Below, one piece after another: positions 1 to 5,652 of a DNA stretch of 5,812 bases (positions are counted from its first letter, which is position 1; every line of letters starts with the position of its first letter). Position numbers and translations under genes: made by a program. The stretch is from contig JAGHCO010000035.1 of the NCBI GenBank assembly GCA_021160405.1, positions 1 to 5,812 of the forward strand, read 5' to 3'. Below the pieces are notes generated by a model. That model was not told where the DNA came from, did not search any database, and worked only from the letters and a program-made list of their open reading frames with translations. The DNA comes from Candidatus Aerophobota bacterium (GTDB lineage Bacteria > Aerophobota > Aerophobia > Aerophobales > JAGHCO01).

Positions 1-37
1 TAAATCTGTGAGGGAATAGTAACGATTTTTAAAAAGT

Positions 38-65
38 TTGACAGAGTATTCATTTTGATTAAAAT
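38..65 (+). promoter_or_regulatory. Sigma-70-type promoter for the thioredoxin cluster
   Basis: A perfect -35 box, TTGACA, lies at 38-43. After a 16-nt spacer comes TAAAAT at 60-65, which matches five of six bases of the -10 consensus. Transcription would start near 72, leaving a leader of about 55 nt before the thioredoxin ATG. It is the only strong promoter-like pair seen before the plus-strand cluster and is correctly placed to drive all three genes. The assignment rests on motif match and position only. I see no clear operator or riboswitch fold in the leader. Confidence 0.62.
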
Positions 66-117
66 TTAAGGGTTTGAATTTGTGAATCTACTAGAGAAAA
101 AATTGAAGAAATATAAC

Positions 118-124
118 GGGGGAG
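118..124 (+). promoter_or_regulatory. Ribosome binding site of the thioredoxin gene
   Basis: A purine run, GGGGGAG, ends 3 nt before the ATG at 128. The spacing is shorter than usual, but no other in-frame start fits the thioredoxin fold, whose first strand begins at once (MAEIILNE). Confidence 0.6.
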
Positions 125-127
125 AAA

Positions 128-454
128 ATGGCCGAGATTATCTTAAATGAATCTAACTGGGAAGAAGAGGTAATTAAATCAGATATTCCAGTAATGATAG
201 ACTTTTGGGCCGCATGGTGTGCGCCCTGTCTAATAATTTCTCCGGTTGTAGAGGAAATTTCCAATGAGTATGGAGATAAAATTAAAGTGGGGAAATTAAA
301 TGTTGATGAGAATCCCTCAATTGCTGGGAGATACAGCATAATGGGAATACCTACAATTCTGTTCTTTAAGGATGGAAATATCGTAGATCAGGTAGTAGGG
401 GCAGTTCCTAAAAGAATTCTTGAGGAGAAAGTTAAAAAAATTTTAAATGAGTAG
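128..454 (+). CDS. trxA: Thioredoxin with WCAPC active site
   Basis: This is a cytoplasmic thiol-disulfide oxidoreductase of 108 residues, the usual length of a bacterial thioredoxin, with no signal peptide. The redox motif WCAPC lies at residues 30-34, with Cys31 as nucleophile and Cys34 as resolving cysteine. The buried acid (Asp25), the proline after the active-site helix (Pro39) and the cis-proline loop GIPT (Pro75) are all present. Two active-site differences from classical WCGPCK thioredoxins are visible: Gly is replaced by Ala, and the following Lys by Leu35. Its 3' end overlaps the ccdA start by 8 nt, so the two are probably translationally coupled. From its neighbours I infer that it is the cytoplasmic electron donor to CcdA. 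Family identity is firm; the partner assignment is inference. Confidence 0.95.
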   Translation: MAEIILNESNWEEEVIKSDIPVMIDFWAAWCAPCLIISPVVEEISNEYGDKIKVGKLNVDENPSIAGRYSIMGIPTILFFKDGNIVDQVVGAVPKRILEEKVKKILNE

Positions 455-1142
455 TGCAGGTTTGTTTGTTTCATTTATTGCTGGAGTTTTATCCTTCATT
501 TCTCCCTGCATATTGCCGCTTATTCCAGCTTACATCTCGTATATTTCAGGTATATCAATTAAGGAGCTAACTTCTGAGGATAAAACTTTAGCTTTTAAGA
601 AAAGAATTATAGTAAGTTCCTTACTTTTTATAGCAGGATTTTCTATAATTTTTATTGGTATGGGCGCTACTGTTACTACATTTGGAAAATTAATTTCATC
701 TCACATAATAATTCTTAGAAGAATTGCTGGAATTATAATTGTAATTTTTGGACTTCATATTGCAGGTTGGCTAAAGTTAAACTTTCTTTACTCTGAAAAG
801 AAGTTTCATATAAAAATTAGTCCAGGCTCATTTGGTTCATTTATTATGGGACTTGCCTTTGCATTTGGATGGACTCCTTGTGTTGGGCCAATACTGGCAA
901 GTATACTTACCTATGCTGCAACTCAACAAACTTTAATGAAAGGTGTTCAGTTGTTATCCGCTTATTCTCTTGGTCTGGGAGTTCCCTTTTTCTTAACAGG
1001 CATTGCTACAGGTAGTTTTCTTAAATTGTTTAAAAGAATAAAGAAATATTTTCATTTAATTGAAATTATAAGCGGGGTGTTTTTAATTATCATAGGTATA
1101 TTAACTTTTAGAGGAAGCCTATCTTTTATATTTCAAAGATAA
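447..1142 (+). CDS. ccdA: CcdA-type transmembrane thiol-disulfide transporter
   Basis: This is a polytopic membrane protein of 231 residues that carries reducing equivalents from cytoplasmic thioredoxin to extracytoplasmic thioredoxin-like proteins. It belongs to the CcdA/DsbD-beta family. About six hydrophobic segments can be seen, roughly at residues 5-33, 53-75, 87-109, 127-157, 165-190 and 202-222. The protein has exactly two cysteines, Cys21 in SPCILPLIP and Cys145 in TPCVGPIL, which are the paired redox cysteines of the family in helices 1 and 4. The ATG overlaps the trxA stop region by 8 nt. The nearest purine-rich site (AGGAG, 423-427) is 19 nt upstream, so initiation probably depends on ribosomes finishing trxA. 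Lying between two thioredoxin genes strongly supports the role. Clients could be cytochrome c maturation, spore or envelope proteins; none is seen here. Confidence 0.93.
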   Translation: MSSAGLFVSFIAGVLSFISPCILPLIPAYISYISGISIKELTSEDKTLAFKKRIIVSSLLFIAGFSIIFIGMGATVTTFGKLISSHIIILRRIAGIIIVIFGLHIAGWLKLNFLYSEKKFHIKISPGSFGSFIMGLAFAFGWTPCVGPILASILTYAATQQTLMKGVQLLSAYSLGLGVPFFLTGIATGSFLKLFKRIKKYFHLIEIISGVFLIIIGILTFRGSLSFIFQR

Positions 1143-1146
1143 CAAA

Positions 1147-1155
1147 GGGAGGAGG
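1147..1155 (+). promoter_or_regulatory. Strong ribosome binding site fixing a TTG start
   Basis: The sequence GGGAGGAGG ends 4 nt before the TTG at 1160. It is the best Shine-Dalgarno match in the window and decides the start of the TlpA-like gene: the TTG gives a basic N-terminus (MKIKKY) just before the membrane segment, whereas the next in-frame ATG would lie deep inside the thioredoxin domain. Confidence 0.75.
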
Positions 1156-1159
1156 CTAA

Positions 1160-1819
1160 TTGAAAATTAAAAAATATTTACCTTATTTAGCAGGAGTGAT
1201 AATCTTTGCAGTTGTTCTTGCAATTTATCTTTCAAGAAGTAAAGTTGTTCAATATACTCCAACTATTAATGAAAAACCCACATCCTCTCCCGAGGTAAGC
1301 TTGCCTAACCAGAAAGAATCTGCACCAACCTCCAAAGTAAAGCTACCCACTGAAAAAAAATCTACGCAAGCTCCTTCTAAAGAAAAGATAGCTAAACTTG
1401 GAATAAAACCTGCTCCTAATTTTTCTCTTCAGAGCTTAAATGGGAAAATTATAAGACTGTCAGATTTAAAAGGGAAGGTGATAATCCTTGACTTTTGGGC
1501 AACTTGGTGTCCTCCCTGCCGTGCAGAAATCCCTCATTTTGTAGATCTTTACAAAAGATACAAAAACAAGGGTTTCCAAATGTTGGGGGTAGCATTGGAT
1601 AATAGCATGGATTCAGTAAAGAATTTTAAGGAAGAATACAATATCAATTATCCTTTGCTTATTCCTAATGGAAAAGTAGTTAAAGACTATGGTCCTATAG
1701 CTTATATACCCACAACATTTGTCATATCCAGTAATGGTTATATATATAAAAAATACATAGGTTACAATCCTGAATCTACTTTTGAAAGTGATTTAAAAAC
1801 GCTACTAAAGAAAAAATGA
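1160..1819 (+). CDS. Membrane-anchored TlpA/ResA-family thioredoxin-like protein
   Basis: This 219-residue thiol-disulfide oxidoreductase should act outside the cytoplasmic membrane. A short basic N-terminus is followed by one hydrophobic segment at residues 7-24. There is no lipobox cysteine, so I read it as an uncleaved signal anchor. Residues about 31-78 form a linker rich in Pro, Ser, Thr and Lys. The AhpC-TSA/TlpA fold runs from about 84 to 216, with WCPPC at 116-120 (Cys117 and Cys120) and the cis-proline motif IPTT (Pro184). WCPPC is typical of ResA/TlpA/CcmG reductants. The start is TTG, supported by a strong Shine-Dalgarno site. The gene begins 17 nt after ccdA. I infer that it receives electrons from CcdA; its client (apocytochrome c or another disulfide protein) cannot be told from this window. 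Confidence 0.9.
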   Translation: MKIKKYLPYLAGVIIFAVVLAIYLSRSKVVQYTPTINEKPTSSPEVSLPNQKESAPTSKVKLPTEKKSTQAPSKEKIAKLGIKPAPNFSLQSLNGKIIRLSDLKGKVIILDFWATWCPPCRAEIPHFVDLYKRYKNKGFQMLGVALDNSMDSVKNFKEEYNINYPLLIPNGKVVKDYGPIAYIPTTFVISSNGYIYKKYIGYNPESTFESDLKTLLKKK

Positions 1820-1858
1820 TATTTAGCCTTTTATCTGGGTAAATCTGTGGCTGAATGT
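1819..1858. terminator. Imperfect hairpin between the convergent clusters, possible terminator
   Basis: In the plus-strand RNA, 1819-1828 can pair with 1849-1858 as a 10-bp stem with a GC-rich tip (AGCC/GGCT) and two G-U pairs. The 20-nt loop itself holds a small TTTA/TAAA pairing. No clean U-tract follows on the plus strand. On the minus strand the two G-U pairs become A-C mismatches, but a T6 run (complement of 1811-1816) follows soon after. The position between two converging genes suits a bidirectional terminator, yet the stem is AT-rich and imperfect, so this is tentative. Confidence 0.33.
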
Positions 1859-3106
1859 TTATAGTTCATTTTCTATCAGTGAAATTGCTTCTTCCTCATT
1901 CTTAACAAGTTTAGCCCCATCTTTTCTTAAATCTTCAAATATCCGGGTGGCCTTGCCTTTGGTATAGTCTCTTTCTTGAACAGGAATTTTGTTAATCACT
2001 ATCACTTTCATTCCTTCTTTTAAGGCTTGTTCAACTGCCCTAAGATTTAACAAATTCCCTTCACCAAAAGGAACCTCTGTTAAAATAACCACCTTTGAGC
2101 CTTCCATCATTTCCACATTTTTCTGGTAAGATTCGGAAGTTATAGGAGAGAAAGGAGCTTCCCCAACGGTAGGGATGTTAAGGAGAGTTGCTGTTTCAAA
2201 GTCAGCATCAAGGACATTGAGTACACCTGTAGTTACCTCAAACCCGCTCTCCCATAGCCTCCTTAGTAAAGAGCTACCCGAGCCACCTCCACAGATAAGA
2301 TGAATCTTTCCTTTCGCAGTTTTATTTTTTCCATTAAAGTAAATAGGAAGAGTGTAAATTGAGCCGGTGAGCGGGTGTTTTTTAACCAGAGCCCTTATAT
2401 GAAAAACACTCTTGATATTCTCAGGAGTAAGGATATCCTCTACTTCTCCCCGGGCATAAATTTCACCCTTTTTAAGAAGGATAAGTTTTCTACAGTATCG
2501 AGCAGCTAAATTAAGATTATGGGTTACTAAAACTACGGTGAGCAGTTTTTCCCTGTTTAAACGAGTAATAAGGGAAAGTATCTCCAGCTCATGGTTTATA
2601 TCCAGATGAGCAGTAGGTTCATCTAAAAAAAGTATCTGTGTGTCTTGAGCTAAAGCTTGAGCTATTATTACTCTTTGCAGCTCTCCTCCACTTATCTTGG
2701 TAACTTTTCTGTTTCTTAACCCCCAGGTTTTAGTTAAAATCATACTTTCCTTTGCTTTATCTAAATCTTTTCTTCCTTCCCTCTCAAACCTACCTAAATA
2801 GGGGTTCCTTCCCATCATAACTACTTCCATAGCGGTAAAGGGAAAATTTATGAAAGTGTTCTGGGGAACCATAGCTATTTTTTTAGCGATCTTTTTTTTA
2901 TCCATTTGGCTAACATCTTCTCCTTCAAGGTATACTTTTCCTTTAATAAGAGGCAGAATTCCACTAACTGCTCGCAAAAGAGTAGTTTTACCTGATCCAT
3001 TAGGACCAACTATTCCTAAGAAATCTCCTCTATTTACTTTAAAATCTACATCCTTAAGGATTAAGGTATTATCAAGAGAGCAGCTTATCTTTTCTATCTT
3101 TAACAT
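1859..3106 (-). CDS. btuD: BtuD/FecE-type ABC ATPase with a fused C-terminal domain
   Basis: This is the ATP-hydrolysing subunit of an importer of the cobalamin/siderophore/heme family. The ABC domain covers about residues 1-240: Walker A GPNGSGKTT (34-42), Q-loop Gln82, signature ISGGELQR (138-145), Walker B ILFLDE ending in catalytic Glu163, D-loop AHLD (166-169) and switch His196, all intact. At 415 residues it is about 150 longer than a usual BtuD (roughly 250-270). After a short link, residues about 266-415 form a second domain starting with a beta strand and a glycine-rich turn (CGGGSGSS, 272-279), with later conserved-looking stretches GVLNVLDADFETA and TEVPFGEGNLLNLRA. This looks Rossmann-like, lacks a Walker A lysine, and I cannot assign its function. 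The start lies 9 nt after the permease gene, with a good Shine-Dalgarno site. The cobalamin assignment comes from the neighbouring cob genes; the sequence alone cannot exclude a siderophore or heme transporter. Confidence 0.9.
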   Translation of the reverse strand: MLKIEKISCSLDNTLILKDVDFKVNRGDFLGIVGPNGSGKTTLLRAVSGILPLIKGKVYLEGEDVSQMDKKKIAKKIAMVPQNTFINFPFTAMEVVMMGRNPYLGRFEREGRKDLDKAKESMILTKTWGLRNRKVTKISGGELQRVIIAQALAQDTQILFLDEPTAHLDINHELEILSLITRLNREKLLTVVLVTHNLNLAARYCRKLILLKKGEIYARGEVEDILTPENIKSVFHIRALVKKHPLTGSIYTLPIYFNGKNKTAKGKIHLICGGGSGSSLLRRLWESGFEVTTGVLNVLDADFETATLLNIPTVGEAPFSPITSESYQKNVEMMEGSKVVILTEVPFGEGNLLNLRAVEQALKEGMKVIVINKIPVQERDYTKGKATRIFEDLRKDGAKLVKNEEEAISLIENEL

Positions 3107-3114
3107 ATTTATAT

Positions 3115-3122
3115 CTCACCTT
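3115..3122 (-). promoter_or_regulatory. Ribosome binding site of the ABC ATPase, overlapping the permease stop
   Basis: On the minus strand this reads AAGGTGAG, 8 nt before the ATG at 3106. It is built from the last codons and TGA stop of the permease gene, so ribosomes ending the permease arrive directly at the ATPase start. Confidence 0.65.
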
Positions 3123-4138
3123 TTCTTTAAAAGATAAATGAAAAAAGGAGCACCAAAGCAGGATGTAATTATCCCTACTGGTAGCTCTACAGGAGAGATA
3201 ACTGTTCTGGCTAAGCTGTCACACCAAACAAGAAAAATACCTCCAAGCAGAGCAGATGCTGGTATAAGAATTCTATGATCAGGACCTACAATAATCCGAG
3301 TTATATGGGGAATAATTAATCCCACAAATCCAATTACTCCACTTACTGCTACTGCAGCAGCAGTTATTAAGGAGGAGAAAATAAGCAAAAGTTTTTTAAC
3401 CCTCTCTACATTTACACCTAAGTGAGTAGCTGATTCCTCACCCAGTTGCATTACATTTAACTCTCTGGAAAAATAATAAATAGCAGGTATTCCAAACCCA
3501 ATAAAGGGAAGAGCCGTTACTGCATGATCCCAGCTTCTTCCTCCAAATCCTCCCATCATCCAGAAAACAAGATAATGAACACTTTGAGCAGAGATGTACA
3601 TTAATAAAGAGGTAATAGCTGAGAAAAAGAATCCTATAGCTATTCCAGCTAAAAGTAAAGTTTCTACAGGAACCTTGCCATTCCTTCTGGAAATTCTGTA
3701 AACTAAGAAAATAGCTCCCAGACCTGCAAGAAAAGCTAAGAGAGGAACGGAGAATATCCCTGGTAAGATAAGTATTGCTAAGGCAGCTCCAAAGGACGAT
3801 CCCGAAGATACCCCCACTACGTATGGACTTGCCATAGGATTTTTAAATAACCCCTGCATAGCTACTCCGGCTGTGGCTAATCCTGAGCCTACCAGCATAG
3901 CTAAAAGGATACGGGGCAATCTTAAGTTTAAGATGATTAGTTGATATTTCTGGATAGGCTCATCCTTAATTAGGGTATTTAAAAGAGGAATTTTGTGAGT
4001 TATTATCTTTAATATGTCTTTAACTGATATAGATACCGATCCTATAGATAAACTTATCCCAATAGTAGCTATACCCAATAAAATCAAAAAACTAAAGGTT
4101 TTTTTCCTGTGCTTGGATAGCAGCTTAATTGCTTGCAA
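3116..4138 (-). CDS. btuC: BtuC/FecCD-family ABC transporter permease
   Basis: This is the membrane permease subunit of a cobalamin/siderophore/heme importer. At 340 residues it has the normal length for the FecCD family and should form about ten helices as a homodimer. Family landmarks are clear: RLPRILLAMLVGSGLATAG at 73-91, followed by MQGLFKNPMASPYVVGVSSG (94-113), GVNVERVK (241-248), GFVGLIIPHITR (270-281) and the C-terminal ELPVGIITSCFGAPFF (318-333). The start codon is TTG, 2 nt after the cobQ stop. No in-frame ATG is available before residue 81, and a basic stretch (KHRKK) precedes the first helix, so TTG is the best choice. Its ribosome site is weak (GGGG, 4144-4147). It pairs with the downstream ATPase. 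A corrinoid substrate is inferred from cobQ and cobD upstream; no binding protein is encoded in the window. Confidence 0.92.
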   Translation of the reverse strand: MQAIKLLSKHRKKTFSFLILLGIATIGISLSIGSVSISVKDILKIITHKIPLLNTLIKDEPIQKYQLIILNLRLPRILLAMLVGSGLATAGVAMQGLFKNPMASPYVVGVSSGSSFGAALAILILPGIFSVPLLAFLAGLGAIFLVYRISRRNGKVPVETLLLAGIAIGFFFSAITSLLMYISAQSVHYLVFWMMGGFGGRSWDHAVTALPFIGFGIPAIYYFSRELNVMQLGEESATHLGVNVERVKKLLLIFSSLITAAAVAVSGVIGFVGLIIPHITRIIVGPDHRILIPASALLGGIFLVWCDSLARTVISPVELPVGIITSCFGAPFFIYLLKKR

Positions 4139-4140
4139 AT

Positions 4141-5649
4141 TTACCCCAGTCCTTTTCTTAAAATCTTGTAGATAAGATCTTTATTTAAATTACTCTCTAC
4201 TAAATTGGCTAATTTTTCATACTCCTGTTCGCGGTTAATACATCTGTTAGTGTTTTTTAAAAGAGGAAGTCCTTTTCTTTTGCGGATGAGGTTAATGAAC
4301 TCTGTTCTAAACTCATCGTTATCAAATATTCCATGAATGTATGTCCCAAAGATGCTTTCCTCTTTATTTATTGCCCCATCTAAAATTTCAACTTTTTGTT
4401 GGGACCTACGAGTTATCTTAAAAAGAGGACTAACTCCCTCTCCCAAGATTGTTCTTCCCATATGAATCTCATAGCCGGTTAAAACCTGATGAGGATTAAA
4501 AACTTTCAAAGGAGTTGCCTTTACCTGATGAGTTACCTTCCTTTTTTCTATTGTAGTAGAGATATCCAGCAAATTCAGCCCCTTTATCTTACCTTTATGA
4601 GTTTCTACATAATAGGGATCCTCAATCTTTTTACCTAACATCTGAAATCCTCCACAGATTCCTACTACAATTTTTCCCTTCTTAGCTAAATTAACAATTT
4701 TTTTTGCATACCCCTTTTCTTTTAAATAAAAAAGATCACCGATAGTATTTTTACTTCCAGGAATAATTACTACATCAGGATTATCCAGTGATTCTCCTCT
4801 TCCTGTGAACTTGAGAGAAACTTCCCTTTCCTCTTTTAGATAATCAAAATCAGTGAAATTGGAGATATGAGGAAGGTATATCACCTCAATTTTAATTTTT
4901 CCCTTTTTAGAAAAATTTTTATCTTCTATGGATAAGGAGTCCTCCTCCTGAATTTTTATATCTTTAAAATAAGGGATAACTCCCAAAACTGGACAGTTAA
5001 TCTTTTTTTCTAAGAATTCAAGGCCGGGGGAAAGTATATCTTTATCTCCTCTAAATTTATTAATTATAATTCCCTTTACTCTTTTTCTATCCTCAGGTGA
5101 TAAAAGGTCAACAGTTCCCCAAATCCAGGCAAAAACACCTCCTTTGTCTATATCCCCTACCAGTATCACAGGACTTTTAGCCATCTGTGCAATCCTCATA
5201 TTTACAATATCCCCTTCCCTTAAGTTTATCTCTGCTGGACTGCCTGCTCCCTCAATAACTATAATGTCAAAATTTCTTGCCAATTTCTGGTAGGATTTCT
5301 CTACTATTTTTAAGAATCTTGGTTTAAATTGATGGTACTGCATAGCTCCAAAATTACCTATAGGTTTTCCCAAAACAATAACCTGAGCTTTGGTATCTGA
5401 GGAAGGTTTAATTAGTATGGGATTCATTTCCACTTCTGGTTCCAATTTTGCAGCTTCAGCTTGAACTACTTGAGCTCTTCCCATTTCTTTCCCCTTAGCT
5501 GTAACATAGGAGTTAAGAGCCATATTTTGAGCTTTAAAGGGAGCAACTCTCCAGCCATCTCTTTTAAATATTCTGCAAAGAGCTGCTACCAATATGCTTT
5601 TTCCTACTCCAGAGCCTGTTCCCTGAATCATTATTGGTTTTGCTGACAT
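4141..5649 (-). CDS. cobQ: Cobyric acid synthase (CobQ/CbiP)
   Basis: This is a cytoplasmic glutamine-dependent amidotransferase of late cobalamin synthesis. It amidates the b, d, e and g carboxylates of adenosylcobyrinic acid a,c-diamide to give adenosylcobyric acid, using ATP and glutamine. It is 502 residues long, normal for the family. The N-terminal dethiobiotin-synthetase-like domain (about 1-230) has the P-loop GTGSGVGKS (10-18), AQNMALNSYVT (40-50), IEGAGSPAEINL (132-143) and VGDIDKGGVFA (164-174). The C-terminal glutaminase domain (about 250-460) has the nucleophile Cys332 in GICGGFQMLG and the catalytic His439 in YIHGIFDN. The ATG lies 3 nt after the cobD stop, with no convincing Shine-Dalgarno site, so it is probably read by translational coupling. 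Cobyric acid can come from de novo synthesis or from salvage, and this window does not say which. Confidence 0.97.
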   Translation of the reverse strand: MSAKPIMIQGTGSGVGKSILVAALCRIFKRDGWRVAPFKAQNMALNSYVTAKGKEMGRAQVVQAEAAKLEPEVEMNPILIKPSSDTKAQVIVLGKPIGNFGAMQYHQFKPRFLKIVEKSYQKLARNFDIIVIEGAGSPAEINLREGDIVNMRIAQMAKSPVILVGDIDKGGVFAWIWGTVDLLSPEDRKRVKGIIINKFRGDKDILSPGLEFLEKKINCPVLGVIPYFKDIKIQEEDSLSIEDKNFSKKGKIKIEVIYLPHISNFTDFDYLKEEREVSLKFTGRGESLDNPDVVIIPGSKNTIGDLFYLKEKGYAKKIVNLAKKGKIVVGICGGFQMLGKKIEDPYYVETHKGKIKGLNLLDISTTIEKRKVTHQVKATPLKVFNPHQVLTGYEIHMGRTILGEGVSPLFKITRRSQQKVEILDGAINKEESIFGTYIHGIFDNDEFRTEFINLIRKRKGLPLLKNTNRCINREQEYEKLANLVESNLNKDLIYKILRKGLG

Positions 5650-5652
5650 TTT

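Noticed and set aside
1..19. Possible 3' end of an upstream plus-strand gene (stops in all three frames within the first 20 bases).
   Set aside because: Only a few codons would be visible, so neither existence nor identity can be supported.
66..127. Leader before trxA considered as a riboswitch or structured regulator.
   Set aside because: About 55 nt, strongly AT-rich, with no stable complementary arms or known riboswitch core seen by eye.
91..339. Minus-strand open frame opposite the thioredoxin gene.
   Set aside because: It is antisense to a clearly conserved thioredoxin, has no recognisable domain and no ribosome site, so it is a shadow frame.
1..1849. The 10-mer TAAATCTGTG occurs at 1-10 and again at 1840-1849, on both sides of the thioredoxin cluster, like a short direct repeat.
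   Set aside because: Ten-base matches are expected by chance in an AT-rich window of this size. There is no transposase or inverted repeat, and the left copy touches the window edge, so its true length cannot be seen.
2270..2311. Glycine-rich CGGGSGSS in the fused ATPase tail considered as a second Walker A motif.
   Set aside because: It lacks the GK[S/T] ending needed for a P-loop; it fits a Rossmann-like turn better.
2850..3137. Plus-strand open frame of 95 codons opposite the start of the ABC ATPase.
   Set aside because: It overlaps the Walker A region of the real gene on the other strand. Its protein resembles no family and merely mirrors that coding sequence.
5461..5646. Plus-strand open frame opposite the N-terminus of cobQ.
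   Set aside because: It lies antisense to the CobQ P-loop region, with a serine- and cysteine-rich translation typical of reverse-complement shadows.
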